This document shows positions 1-13,219 of a stretch of DNA of 64,000 bases, one piece after another. The translations under genes were made by a program, and so were the position numbers. Each line of letters opens with the position of its first letter. Positions within the stretch are counted from its first letter, which is position 1. This stretch comes from Tamarix chinensis (lineage: Eukaryota > Streptophyta > Magnoliopsida > Caryophyllales > Tamaricaceae). The notes beneath the pieces are model-generated. The model had not been told where the DNA came from and did not search any database. It saw nothing but the letters and a program-made list of their open reading frames with translations. The stretch spans positions 87,949,236 through 88,013,235 of the forward strand of contig CM060177.1 of assembly GCA_030549775.1 (NCBI GenBank), in the 5' to 3' direction.

Positions 1-1440
1 GAATTGGGTGATAGCCCAAGGTATGTAATGTCATTTCACTCTGTCTTTGACATCTTAAAAAGGGATTTGTATGATAAATTGGAAGTATACAAGAATGTGT
101 ATGTGGTTATTTGGAGAAATGTTGTGCTAGGATTGCATTATGTTATATTAAAGAGGCGTGCATCTGAGGAAATTGAGAAAATACATGAATTATATATGGT
201 TTGGTGGGGTTCCAAGTCTCCTTATACATCCATGCATTTTTTCACTAATATTTTTTTGAGGCAACATGACATTCCTGATGGTATTACATTTGAGACAAAT
301 GATCTGTCCTCATTAGTGCACGGAAGGTCACCAAGTATTTCTTAGGATATTTTGTTGAATTCCGTTTGCAATATGGAAGCTCCTCATGAGTTAAGCTAGC
401 AAACAATATGGTCATTTTTGAAAGGTATGTTAGAGAATAATTGTTCTATTATTATCCCTGACATTAAGAAATTCTATGGAAGAAAACATGCAAAATAGAA
501 AGGCAATGATAGATTAGATGGAGTTGGTTATGATGATGTCGGTGGTGTCCGGAAATAAATGGCTCAGATTTGAGAACCACTTAATCTACCCATGAGACAT
601 CCTTATCTTTTCAGGTCGTCAAGGGTAAAAATGGTAGTGAAGACCATGCTATATGGTTATCCTGGGTCTAGAGGGGCATTGGTAGTTGGGAGTAGGGTTG
701 ACAAAACTGGTGTTCTTTTCTTCTATAGTAATGAACTCAAATTTATTTCAGTGTTGGCTAGGGAAAGTAACAACAATTTTGGGAAAGAAATTGAGGAAGA
801 AATACATATTATTATACCCACTATTCTTATGGTTGGGGTGATTAATACATTGAACCGGTATTTATTTAGTCAAGGTGGAGTTATTATTGGTGGCAAAACA
901 CAAATGAGTTCACAAAGAAATTGTAGACATGAATATTATAGCCCTTGAAATTTCGGTGGATTTCTTTTAGCATTAACACTGCTTTATTTACATGGATTAG
1001 CACATATGCTAGAATAGGATATGAAATTATACATGTAACAATATTATGATGCCACAAGATATGGGAATAGCTCAGTAAGCAAGGCAAGACCACCTCTTAG
1101 CACCAAGGGGTATTATTTTTGTTGTAGCTAAGAGGCTTGTTCTATTATTCTTGTTATTTGGAGGAGATATACTAACGGAATTCGACTTTTAACTTCTAAA
1201 CCTTGAATATAAGATTGTTTTTGCTGTGAAAGAAATCAAGAAGAAAGGTACAAAGCTTGTTTTTCTACTAAACACTAAAAAAACTAGTTGCTACTACAAA
1301 GTGGAGGCATCTCAATGCGTATACTAATGGATTCCTCAAAAATAAGCATTTGGTCCAATATGATAAATTTATCAGAAGTGTAAAAATGGGAGTGGATTTA
1401 TTATTGATTTCGCACTAGAGATATATTATATTGCTCTCAC
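1..1440. other. Unassigned, degenerate sequence at window start
   Basis: Two open stretches on the plus strand (4-345, 113 aa; 592-948, 118 aa) contain no motif I recognise. Frames are broken between them. Both lie directly before Gypsy remains, so a decayed transposon is the likeliest source, but I cannot assign a family. Confidence 0.3.
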
Positions 1441-1449
1441 CATGATACT

Positions 1450-1760
1450 ATAGGCCTTACCAGATATCGGAGAAGATTGAAATCATGGGATATAAACTTT
1501 CCCTGCCCTCTCAAGTGGCTATTCATCGTATTTCCATGTATCACTCTTGAAGAAAAAGAAACATGGAAAAGGTCCAATCCACTCCATTATGACTTCTTAC
1601 CAAACCACTCTAGATTTGGTATATGCTTTGGCTACTATATTAGATAGGCTTTTCAAGAGAGGCAATGTAGTTACCACACAAGTGTTGGTCAATGGACGAA
1701 TGATATGCCTGAAGATGCAACATTGGAATTTTATAAAGATTTACATATTAGATTTCTAGA
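1450..1760 (+). pseudogene. Gypsy (chromovirus) integrase C-terminus / chromodomain-like fragment
   Basis: The translation shows a PYQI.EKIE..GYKLSLP pattern, then HGKGP, and at about 1650-1758 ILDRLFKRGNVVTTQVLV followed by a W-N-F stretch. This is the normal order at the end of a chromovirus pol: the integrase tail GPF.I..KIG..AYKL.LP, then a chromodomain-like QVLV.W...ATWE. Stops and a frameshift interrupt it. A polypurine tract and LTR follow, as expected. The piece is a dead 3' end; the upstream pol is not recognisable here. Confidence 0.75.
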
Positions 1761-1788
1761 TTTTAACCATTGAGGTCAATGGTATTTT

Positions 1789-1797
1789 GAAGGGGGG
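1789..1797 (+). other. Polypurine tract before the Gypsy 3' LTR
   Basis: GAAGGGGGG lies directly before TGTTGATATATAC. A purine run next to a TG start is the plus-strand primer site of an LTR retrotransposon, and it follows the pol 3' end at the right distance. Confidence 0.7.
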
Positions 1798-1799
1798 CG

Positions 1800-2103
1800 T
1801 GTTGATATATACTAGGAAAGGAAGACCCAACCCAGGACTCATTAATAGCCATCTAGTGGTTTAGCTACTCTTTCTTAATTCTATGTTTAGTTCTATTCTA
1901 GTCTCTAGTGTAGTTGATCTCTTATTTGTATATTGTATTCCATAGTTGAAGTTTATTTCCTTTCCCCTAACTAACTCTCTAGTTGGTTAGTCCTAGATGC
2001 CTGAATATAATACTAGGTATGGATGATGGAAGAATGTAGAAAATGAAATGGAATTTCCCACTTAAACCTTTTCCTATCCTATTTACATCCCCCATCAATT
2101 CAC
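1800..2103 (+). repeat. Probable 3' LTR of the first Gypsy element (about 300 bp)
   Basis: It starts TGTTGATATATAC straight after the polypurine tract. The right edge is estimated at the ...ATTCACA near 2103. The matching 5' LTR is not in the window, so the length is not confirmed. Confidence 0.5.
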
Positions 2104-2899
2104 AAGATCTATCCTCCTCATTTAGGTCCCTTAGATTGGGAAGTTCTAATGATAACTATGAAAATTATCCGATTTTGTTCTAAATTTTTCCTATAAATCA
2201 TGAGTTTCTTGTGCACCACCTTTTCCTTCACTAGTTAAAGAACCCATTAGCTTTCCAGCACTCTTCGGTTGCTAGAGCCTCACCCATGCTTACTGCTGTC
2301 CATCATCACTATTGCAATATGTCATTGTTTGCTTAAGTTCGTAGACGATGCATTCATGAGTTTTACTTATATATATATTTTGTTGAAGCCTTATTTTGGT
2401 TGTATGAGCTCTATTTTCTTTTTATAGATTACTGATTCAAGTTTAAAAAGGTTGCTCTTTCTCGGTGATCAATAAAGTAAACTCAAAGATTTGACTAGAG
2501 CTTCTAAGCTTTTGGAAGGCTATACATCCTTAATTGATATTAGAATTTTATTTGAATTATTTATTTAACATATTTTTTTTAGATTATTATCTATTTTTTA
2601 AAAAATAATTAAAAATTTTATTTATTAGATTCAATCCTTTTATTGATATTTTTATTGTTGTGGTGTGTGTAGGGCATGTTTATATTCTTTATTATTTGGC
2701 ATAATTTATAGCCTATTTTATCTTTATATTTTTTTTATGTCTATATTTTCTTTTTGTGTCTTATCTTTTAAAGTAAAAAAAAAATGTTATCTTCTATCAG
2801 AATCGAAGGCAATGCTATCATATGAAAGTACTTGTCACAAAAACCTAAACTGTTGAAAGGTTTGATGGCACCTAAGCGAACCTTTGTTCCACCTTCTTA
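2104..2899. other. AT-rich spacer without recognised content
   Basis: No gene or known repeat domain was recognised. It lies between one Gypsy 3' LTR and the gag of the next element. Confidence 0.4.
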
Positions 2900-5735
2900 C
2901 TTGAAAAACTATTGTAGAAGAGGAATCATGGGTCACCACACAAATGTTGCCATACATGTGTAGTGATTATTCATATCTCCCACCAAAGTTTGCAAAAAAT
3001 TCAAATGGAAAAGAAATAATGTCTTTTAAAAGTTTCTAGACAATTGAATAATTTGACATTTTATGTTTCGACCAACTAGAATAATTGATGCTTAAGTTGG
3101 CTAAAAATGGGGAAATAATGATGGAAAAAAATCTCATAGATGAACTTGACCCTCAATTAATGTGCATAGTGTCTTCATCCAATTTAGTTGACTCAAACCG
3201 CAACATCCTTGGCTCTCGTAAACAAGCTTATGGCTACATTCCTCTACATCACATGACTCTCAGGTATCAAGGTCACCCAAACCCACCTAACTTCAATGAT
3301 TCATATGAGGAAACCTTTACTTACCATAGGAATCACAAACAACCCAATCACCATGATAGGTAGTATAATCCCAGATATGAGGGCGATATTACTAAAAAGG
3401 TTAAAGTTGATGTAAACTCTTATGACATAACTCTTAACCCAAACCTTTTCACTAATTAATTAGAAGAACTGGAGGACTAATTTTAATTATATAACATGAG
3501 TGGCATAGAAAGTGTTCAGTTCACTTAGATGAAGCATTGTGGAGATGCTAAGTGGTATTAGAAAATGGTACAAACCCAAACAAATTGTTTAAGAGAGCCA
3601 CATATCCACTAATAGGCCATCATGAAAGGAAAGTTGAAAGAAAAATATTTTCCTACCTTTCATAGAAATCAAGTCCTAGAGTAAATGTATAATCTCAAAC
3701 AATCTTCCTCTAGTGTCTCTCAGCGTATGCAGAAATTCAAGGATTATTCCATATGTTGTGACTACCATAAACCCACTTGCCTTAAGAAATCTATTAGGGG
3801 AATATGGTAAGCTTCATTGCTCTACTTGTGTATAATAAGCTTTTAAGTTGGTTCTTGAAATTAAGGTATTAAACGCTCCTCCCCTTGATATCCTTACATT
3901 TATTTGAATCATTCTTGTCAAACTATTCTCTTCACTACCACATCATCTAAGGTTAAATATAAGAATTCTTTCCAATTCAATACTTCTATTTTTTATCCAA
4001 GTAGTTGATCCAACTCCGTTCAATCAACTATTAATTCTATCCATTTTCATAATTGTCATGGGAGAGGTCATATTTCATCTTGTTGTCCCCATCATAATAT
4101 GGCCTTAGGTCATGAGTATGATGATCCCCCTATTAATAACATTATATTGGAACCATGTGATTATTCAAGTGATGATGAGAAATTAGAAGAGGGGGATCCC
4201 CTATAGTGTAGCCTTGTTAGGATTGTCGATCTTCCACTAGGTGAGCATTGTAATATGATTCGATGTATTTTCTCATAGGGTACCCATCCTAAAAAGTGGA
4301 AGCAAAATTCCATCTTTTTTACTTACTTTAAGTGTAAGGGAAAATTAGCTAAGTTATAGATGGTTGTGGTACCCGTAATGTTGTATCTCAAGGTGCCATA
4401 AAAAGGCTGAACCTTAAGCTTGAGCTTTCCTAATAATTTTATGGGAGATTAGATCCATAAGACCACTCTTCCCATTAATCAAAGATGACTAGTCCCCCTC
4501 TATTTAGGATCATGTTATAAGGAATATATCTATTTTGATGTTCTTTCCATAGATTTAGTCCATCTTCTCCTAGGCTAACCTTGTCTTTATGATCATTTGG
4601 TTAAGAATGAATATGGACCTAATACTCACTATTTATTCTTTAAAGGAAAGTGTATAATTATTAATCTTACAAAACCATTTGATCCTTCACCTCTTAAATT
4701 TGCTTATAACCCTAAGGAAAATGCTAAGAATATAATTCAAATAATCACCCCTAGTTCTTTCAATCAATAAAGTAGATAAAATAATTTTGTGCTAGCTATA
4801 GTTGTTTAGAAGGTCTCCTTTAATTCCATTTTACCTATTCCTATTAATGTTCAAAAGTTATTGGGTGATTATTTTTTTTGATATAATCCCTAAAGAATTA
4901 CCTAAACGACTACCACCTATGAGATAGATTTAACATTCCATTGATCATATTCCTAGGTTTCCATTACCTTACCTTCCTTATTATAGAATGAATCTCAGTG
5001 AGCATGCTTAATCAAATAAGTAAATTGAGGAACTCCTTAGTAAGAGATTTTTAAGACATAGCATGATCCCTTATGCTGTACCCTATTTACTAACTTCTAA
5101 GAAATAGAAAGATGGATCTTGGAGAATTTTCCTAGATAGTATAGACATTAACAAAATCATGATTAAGTATAGGTTCCCTATCCTTGATCTAGAGGACACG
5201 TTAGACCCTCTAGCTAACTTTATTTATTACTCTAAGATTGATTTAGGTAGCAGGTACTACCATATTTGTATTAAATTAGGAGATGAGTGGAAAACAACAT
5301 TTTTGACACAAGATGGATTCTTTGAGTGGTTAATAATTCCTTTTGGGTTATCAAATTACCATTGCATACTCATGAGGTTTATGACCCATATCTTATAACC
5401 ATTCATAGAAAAAAAAATTTATAGTCTACTTTGATGACATTCTGGTTTATAGCCGGTCCAAAGGTGAACACTTGAACCACCTTTGACATGTCTGCCTTTC
5501 AAGAGTCTAAGATCTATGCTAACCTCAATAAATGCTCCTTCCTTCAATCTCACGTTATTTTCTTAGACTTCATTGTTTCTTCTTTGGGAATTTCTACCAA
5601 ATTTGAGAAAGATAGTGCAACACCTCTAAATTTAGTACTTAAAAAAATTATTTTGTGGAACCATTATCTTAAAATATTGAATGTGACTTCCATACATATA
5701 AGAAATCTGATTTCCTTACCTTCCTTATGCTAAGT
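2900..5735 (+). mobile_element. Decayed Gypsy (chromovirus-type) gag-protease-RT segment
   Basis: The order is correct for a Gypsy polyprotein but frames are broken by many stops. Gag-like sequence lies at about 3085-3790 (MKGKLKEKYFPTFHRN followed by an 'SVSQRMQKFKDYSI' helix, the usual retrotransposon gag motif). A protease-like region lies at about 4320-4700 (ID.CGTRNVVSQ, then LLLG.PCLYDHLVKNEYG, matching the chromovirus LLGRPW.YD pattern). Reverse transcriptase occupies 4900-5735. RNase H and integrase are missing: coding similarity ends where an LTR-like sequence begins near 5735, so the element was truncated or interrupted there. Confidence 0.8.
4900..5735 (+). pseudogene. Gypsy reverse transcriptase, truncated
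   Basis: The segment reads LP.YRMN, a DGSWR-like block, KYRFPILDLEDTLD, YYSKIDLGSRYYHICIKLGD and EWKTTFLTQDGFFEWLIIPF. It continues with the catalytic box VYFDDILVYSRSKGEHLNHL at about 5430-5490 and NLNKCSFL near 5525. Both catalytic aspartates of F/YxDD are still readable. Stops and frameshifts occur at about 4925, 4985, 5395 and 5487. It ends before the RNase H domain. Confidence 0.85.
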
Positions 5736-8700
5736 GCTCAGACTCAAAATAAGTAATATCCAAACACAAATTAGTGGAAAGAAGGGACAACACCATAAAT
5801 AAAGGTTACAAATAAATGTCTTTTGTACAACATCGACAATCAAAACATAATAAGGGACATAAGAGTCTAAAGAAAAACCGACTACAACAATAGTTAACAC
5901 CTAAATGTATGGTACCATTTTTTCCTAACTCTTAGACCCAAAAGTCCATTTTGAGAATGGAATCTCCTCCTAAGGGCTACATTGATCTTTTCCATGCTTA
6001 TACACCTTGTGCTACTTTGTGACCCAACTGTAATAATCTACAAATGCTAAGTTAGTGTCACTATGACTTTCTAGTACTAAGTAAATCATAATACCTCAGA
6101 AGAGATAATATGCTCATATTCCACATAATCATGAAATAATAAGAAACACATACCTAAATCACAAAAACACATACAATTACAAGATATAACAAACATGTTA
6201 TAACATATATGCCATCAAAGCCTCATGCTCATCACCAATCACACTTAACAATTTTAAATTACATAACAATCACATAATAACCCATAACCATTTGGGTAGT
6301 GCACTAAGGTTCTACCAATCAACCAACCAAGTCAATTTTAAATACCAAAGGTACGATATGAAGGCTACTATTGAGCTAAAAATTCAAGACATACCAAGGC
6401 CATTACAAAGACTTCTTTATTATTTATTTTACTTAAGGGGAGAAAATATCAACTTTAGAACACTGACATACACCCAATCATACAAGCATACGAAGGTATA
6501 AAAATAAAATTATACCATAATACCTAGGGACACTAATGAACACTAGTTATATTGATGTAAGAGAATCCCTTAATCACCATACTAATCAATTTATTAATTT
6601 TTCTAAGTTAAGAGAACTTAAAACTCTTCTAAATTGGATAAAATTAGTGAGTTGAGTTTCCTATCCATGTAAACTATCCATTTTCCCTCCTTTGATTGAC
6701 TCAAATATGGATTTGACACCCAACCATGCACATGTTCTTGTAGCCACCAACATTCAACCACTTTTAGCAATTTTAGAAAAAAACAATTCAAGAAGGAACA
6801 AGGAAACTAGAGGGCAGCAGCTACAAGTAGACTTGGAAAGATAAAATGAATTTTTAAGAACTTAAATCAAGCCTAACTTCACACTTAATCAATTCCTCCA
6901 TCATTCACACCAATTGAAAACCATCAACACGCAAGGAAATCAAGCTAGTTTCCTTATTTAGCTTAACATAGCTATAACACTTGTCTAAACTTTCTCTAAT
7001 TGTAATTACTTAATCATTCACTATTGTATAATACCTCTAATAAGATCGAGGGACATTGAGAAGACTATATATGCCTTGTAAATTTTGAAAACCCCCACCC
7101 TTAATCCCATAGTAGCTGATTGGGTTTGGTTGAGTTCTAACTATACTAGTTTGTTCTATTAGATAAACAAGCTAGTTATAAAGTAACTAAAATAGTTCTA
7201 AAGGGATAAAAAAATTTCTTTTGAGAATCCATACACTCCCTTTAATTATGGTGCCAAGAGGAATGAATAGAGAGATTATCTTTGGTTGAAAATTCTCATT
7301 GTCGACACACGAACATCAAAATACTTGAGTGAACAGTATTGTTTTTCTGAAGCTAAAATCTCCCAAACTTTATCTCTAGTTGCTAAATCCTAGATTAGTG
7401 TTTGTAAGTATTTATTCTTTAATAGTCCTTGAAAACCAAATCATCATCTTATCATCACATCTCCTCTCCTTTTATTTTGGTTGTAACCAATAGTACCCAC
7501 CACCATTTCCTTTGTTTGAATTAATTATTTAGCTATATACATCACATACTGGCATATAGAGACAATATAGTACCTGTATAAGATCTAAGGAAACTGATGT
7601 ACACTTGGTTATACTAGCACATAGATGTAACATAATACCCTTATGACTTAGGACCTAGAGACATTAACGTACACTTGGTCATACTATTGTATAAAGGCAA
7701 CATGGTACCCTTATACCTGTTAAGTTGCATAATCCTTAAGTATTGATAACTCTAAGGAGTCCAAATAATTAATTAGAGTAGATATAGAGCCTTACTAAGG
7801 CACTATGATACTAGCCAAAAAAAATGTAAACCACCCTGAGGGCTACACTTTATCCTTAGATTAGCTACCCTTAAGGAGCTTCCATTCCTAAACTCAAGGT
7901 CTTTCACTTTAAATATTAATATTTTATTTGGTGATCATAAAAGTCACGTAACACACAACAACTCCAATTCTGTAGTTAACAATTTTTCCTTTATTTTCAA
8001 TTATTCATGTTAACTCTAAGGTCAAAGTTCAAAGATAAAATACAAGTCAGCAATAGGTCTAATATAATAATCTACTAAGGTCATCCTATGTCAAATTATT
8101 TACATTTAGGTGCATTAAGTTAAAATAACCAAAATACCCTTAAAATGTTAATTACACAATATTATCTAATTCAATACCAAAATTTATTATATTGGTAATT
8201 TGCCATGAAAACACCCAAAGATAACAATTTAAAACAATTTAGCATGTAGGAAATTTCTAAGACTTAACGACCAACTATATTTTCCTTCATTCATGTATTT
8301 CGCAACTTACATATACAAAACCCTAGGCATGAATTTCTAATATATCATACATTCCAAGTAAAACATATATAGTGTTTTAAAGCATGAGCACAATTTATGA
8401 TAGTTGAGTAATATCTCAAAATTTTATCGAGTTCTAATCCCCATTTTTTTTAACCTAATAATAAGCTTGGATAATTGATAATTTTAACTTACCTAAATTC
8501 CTTGACCCTAAATCTAACTATAACCCTAATATGAATCATTTATATTTTAATCTAACCCTAACCCCAAATTTTTTCTAAATTAATTTTAGGCCATTCCTAA
8601 TCCCCTAATCTAAAATTTAAACTTGACTCTAAACCTAACCCAAAAAATATTTTCTTTATTTTTCCTATTTTTGTGGAAAAGTGTGTTGGTATTCATGTAG

Positions 8701-10961
8701 TTGTGCTTTATATGTTCTAAATGATTGTGTTTATATATATTAGGTGTTTTACATGTCTATATATGCATATGTATGAGGACATCGAGAAATAACACCTTGA
8801 ATAAGATACTAATTACTTAAAGTGAAAGATTACATGAGAAAGTTGTACCTATACTACTCTTGTAGATGATTACATGAGTGCCATGGAGTGTGATGAAGTG
8901 TATAAGAACGAGAATGATAATTAGAGTCCTTAAGAAGAGGTTTCATTTTTAGAGTGCACCTTTAGGTCTAAGAGTTAGGGCAAATCGATGTCGTACCTTT
9001 AGGTGCTAGTTTTGGTCATGATTGGTTTTCCTTTGGACTCTTATGTCCCTTGTTGTATTTTGGTTATACTATTGTACTAACAATATTTATTTCTAATTCT
9101 ATCTATGAAATATTCTATTTCCACTAATTTACTTTGTTTATGGGTTGTTTCAGCCTTAGAAATTAGTATAAGAAAGGCGAGGGAGCCAAACTTATGCTAA
9201 GTATATTGGTAACACCTAGTAAATTAGTAATTAATGCTTTTGCAAAATAAAAATTTTAAGCTAGTAAATTGGTGGTGTTATAGTTACTATAGTGGGTGTA
9301 GAAGACTCAAAATTGAGCATATAACCCTTCACCTAGGTTCCCAATTTTGGTGGATGTTGAAGATCCCTTATAAAATCCCTCTAGCACTAGCTTGTAGTGG
9401 TGGTGGGAGTTGGTATCTTACGCTCATCCCAATCTTAGATATAGACGTTGTTTTAATTCCAAATAATTTTTTCAAGTATTGTAGACCCAAAATTTAGCAT
9501 ATTCTCCCTCACCTAGGTGCCTAAGTTTGATGGATGTTGAAGATACATTAAAAAATCCCCCTATAACTAGAGTGTAGTGGTGGTGGAAGTTGCAGGCTAA
9601 TCCCTATCATGGATAATGAAATATTGTGGCTTATTTTGGAAACTTGTTTATGTGTATTCTATATGCCTTCATATGTCACATTTGTATCTATGATTTAATG
9701 CTCCATGTTCCTCTTGCTAAGTATGACTATATACCATGTTATTATGTCACATCAAAATGCAGCATGAGCCCTTACTATGTTTTAGGTAGTGTGTTTTACC
9801 AATAGTTCACTGTATTGATACTACATTTGTGTGTTCACTGTAATGATCCTACTTCTAAATACTTGAGAAGACAATGGTTTTCCTCAAGAATACTTAGCAA
9901 AGGCCACCAAGGAGAGAAAAAGTTTGTTCAACTTGAAAATCCAAACCCATCCAATAGTTAAACACTCTAGAAAAATGATATTAAATCCTTTAAAATGTCT
10001 AAATAAGTGAAGTAAAATTAGAGATTAAAGACAAAAATCAAAGAGAAATCAACCTCCTCAAAAGAAACAAAGAACCTAAGAAGATAAGAGCTAATCCCTC
10101 ACTCTTTCCCCAAATCTAACCCTATCTTGCTTAAGAACAAAACAAGAAGGAGTTATATGAAGAATTAGAAGAGGAAAGAAAGATAAGAAATTGAGGCCAT
10201 AAGAGAAGACATGGGAAAAGCAAGTATGAAGGAAAAAATAATGGAATTTGTAGGTTATAGAAGAAGGGAGAAAAATTAAGGCTTGGATTGAAATTGATGA
10301 TGGATTATGGTAGGAAATAAAAGGTAAGGGGGTTTAAAAATTGATATCTTAAACCCCAGCTTAAATCCAAGCTTCCAAGTAAAAAATTTGAAGGTTTAAG
10401 GTTGACCTTTACCATTCAAATGGTGATAGCAGTAATGTCTTAGGGCATTATATTTCAATAGATCCAAACACAAGAAGGAAAGGTGGGAAATTAGAAGAGG
10501 GAACTAAAATAAACAAGTCTCCATAGGTTGCAGGAACAAATCATACATTATAGAATCACACAAAAGAGAGAGAAAAGGAAGATGTAGAAGATGAAGTTAT
10601 GAATGTGACTTCTAAAAATTTATCCTCTACGAATACGTTTTAAATTAGTAAAACGTGTTAGGAAGTCTAATATTATTTGTAAAAGTTATAAAAAAAATCT
10701 CCCAAAATAGATACTCAATGCTAAAAAATTTTTTGGAAGAATATTTGTAATAAAAATCATACTTGAGGATTGACCATCATAGTAAAACCAGCCAACTGGT
10801 TCCCCAAACCAATCAGTAGATTCACTTATCTTCCAAACTCTAAACCAAGCCCAACCAAAATGATGAAAAACTTTAAACACACCTATAAATAAACATACTT
10901 ATATCACAATAAAAAACATAGATCAATGCACATTAAAGACCCTAAAAATAGGGTATTATCA
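5735..10961 (-). repeat. Degenerate long Gypsy-type LTR, minus orientation, with internal rearrangement
   Basis: The segment 6240-8200 runs parallel to 19930-20700 (shared words such as 'gtagtgcac', 'ggtgatcata/caa', 'aaggccatcctat', 'ccttaagtat'), so it belongs to the same LTR family as the solo LTR 19264-22383. On the minus strand its start would be at 10961 (TGATAATACCC, resembling TGTAATAACCC). Sequence at 5735-6110 recurs inverted at about 8780-9205, so a second, oppositely oriented LTR fragment sits inside. No coding sequence was recognised. Confidence 0.5.
9298..9600. repeat. Imperfect tandem duplication, period about 182 bp
   Basis: The words 'cttcacctaggttcccaa' (from about 9329) and 'ggtggatgttgaagat' recur as 'cctcacctaggtgcctaa' and 'gatggatgttgaagat' about 182 bp later. 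Both copies end in a 'gtagtggtggtgg' stretch. There are two copies and no coding content. Confidence 0.6.
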
Positions 10962-11873
10962 TAAAAGATCTAATTATGATGATAATTACACCATCTTCGG
11001 GTGGAACTCTAGTACTTGATTTGAATGTTGAGTTAAGTTGAGAATTTAAATATTCCTTATTAGAACTAGATGTTGTTCAATTCTGAAGAAGATGAAGATG
11101 AATCAAGTACTTGATTTATTAATACTCTACTTGAATTTTCTATTTAAAAGAAGAGAAAAATATAAATAAAGTAAAGAAGGAGAAAATAGGTAACCATAAT
11201 AAAAATTGCTATTAATCTCTAGTGTTTGTATGGTATGCATCATTTCAAATGTAAAATGTATTTTGGAGGAGGAGGATGGTGTTTTGAGGATTAAATATAT
11301 CTATTGGTTTCATGTTAAAGCGTTGTTTTTCTTTTATATGAGATTAGAAGAAATGGTATGAAGAGTGGTTAAGTAAGAGGCTTTACATGAATTCAACTCA
11401 CATGCATTTATTATTAAAAAATGGACATGCTTTAAAATACTTCACATAATTAAGAGGATTCACATGACTTCTACCCACATGTATTTGTTATTAAAAATGG
11501 ATATACTTTAAAATACTTCATGTAGGGTTAGTAAAATGAGTATTATTATGGTTTATTATAATTGTGGTCTTATATGTTGTGTATGCTTTTAATTATCGAA
11601 GAAGAGAAGGCTAGTGTGTTACCCGTGAAGCTAAAGAGTTTCTAGGTCTTGTCATTTTCTAAAGGGTTTAGGATCTAATAAAATTATTCCTAGACCACTT
11701 CTACATATATCAATGTACTTCAAGAAAGTATTTCTAATGTTAAAGAGGTTGTACTACTAACAATGTGAACATTAGTTTACCCTTTTATCCTAGTTGAGGA
11801 ACATTCCTCTCACTTCTTTGATTCATAATTTTGAGCAGATAATAATATTACTTCTCACTTCTCTGATTCACAA

Positions 11874-12420
11874 TATGAGTTTTGAATGGGTATTTAAGTA
11901 CAACATAACATTGTGTTGGTTCATGCAAGTATTGGAGAAGTTTAGTATAATATGAATATTTCTGTGAGAAAACAAAGGTGTTTCATGCTAATTAACACAG
12001 TCCATATTTCTAGGTGAAACCTTGGATGTGTTTTGGAAAAAATTCAAGAGTAAAAAAATAAACAAGAGGTCCCGTGTTTCCTAAACACAGACCATGTTTT
12101 TTATTTATTTCCAAAATAAGTTGTTTTTTCCCGTAGGATTTTTTTTCTTCTATAAAATGATACATATGAAATCCTAGCCATCGAGATTTGTGTGTCCCAA
12201 ATTCTTCTTCTTTTTCATAGAATTCTCCATTCAAAGAGAATTATATATTTATGTAATTAATTCATTGATTATTTCAATCATCTTATGATTACACAAGAGC
12301 ATGAATAAAGATCTCTACTTTTTCTTAAATTTTTCTATTTCATGATTGAATCCTCAATTATTCATATTTTTGTTAATTTTAATTTGGTTGGGATTTCATT
12401 AAATCCATGACAATTCTACA
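11874..12420 (+). repeat. Copia 5' LTR
   Basis: It starts TATGAGTTTTGAATGGG (the 3' LTR has TGTGAGTTTTGACTGGG). It shares with the 3' LTR 'tttaag', 'acataacattgtgtt', 'cccgtgtttcctaaa' and the end region 'tgaatcctcaattattcata'. The right edge is near ...TCTACA, 12420 (plus or minus 3). Confidence 0.85.
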
Positions 12421-12425
12421 ATAAT

Positions 12426-12436
12426 TTGTTATCAGA
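12426..12436 (+). other. Copia primer-binding-site remnant
   Basis: TTGTTATCAGA lies a few bases after the LTR. It resembles TGGTATCAGAGC, the initiator-tRNA-Met complement used by most plant Copia elements. Confidence 0.7.
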
Positions 12437-12467
12437 TATGTGTTGTTGAAGAGAACTTGTTATTAAT

Positions 12468-13060
12468 ATGGGCACAAGATTTGATATTGAGAAGTTTCAT
12501 AGATTCATCAATTTCATATTATATAAATTGAAGATGCAGATGATTCTAATTCAAAAAAAATTGGAAAAAGCATTATCCGATCATTTGAAGAAACTAAAGT
12601 TGACAACGGATGAGAGATTTGAAGAATTAGATATGAAGGCTATCACTACCATGCAAATGTGTTTGTGTAACAAAGTACTGTGAGAAGTGGAAAATGAATC
12701 AACAAAGGCTACCTTGTGATTGAAGCTTGAGGCATTGTATATGATAAAGTTTGTAGAAAATTGGGTGTTGTTGAAGAGTCAACTTCATTACTTGAAATTA
12801 GGAGAGGGTCAATCTTTAAAAAGTCACTTGGATGAATTTAACTCTATATTTATGGCTTTGCAAAATAAAGATGTTAAATTAGATGATGAAAATTTATAAA
12901 TTATGTTATTATGTTCTTTTCCTGCAAGTTTTAAATATTTTCATGAGACTATTTTGTATGGGAAGGATGAGTTATTCCTTAAGGATGTGAAATCTGCCCT
13001 GCTAAAATAAGAGTTAATTGATAGTCAGTTGACTAGTAGCGGTACCTCTAGGGACTCATA
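12468..13060 (+). pseudogene. Copia gag remnant
   Basis: It starts MGTRFDIEKFHRFINF, then LYKLKMQMILIQKKLEKAL, LEALYMIKFVENWVLLKSQL and HLDEFNSIF. This is the standard UBN2-type gag layout of TNT1-like elements. Stops occur at about 12680, 12720, 12897 and 13007. A decayed CCHC-type knuckle (YYGCHKKGF) follows near 13155-13185. Confidence 0.85.
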
Positions 13061-13219
13061 CAGTGAGGAATTGGTAGCCAGGAGAGGACTCATAAGCAGG
13101 GGTCTAGTGACCATAAGAAGTCCATATCTAAGTAGAAGAATTGGTAGAATAATGTTTCATACTATGGGTGTCACAAGAAGGGGTTTTTGTCCTACCTAGA
13201 AGCTCGGTGCTACATTTGG

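Noticed and set aside
8510..8640. Telomere-like aaccctaa words
   Set aside because: Scattered, irregular and mixed with other sequence; not an interstitial telomere array.
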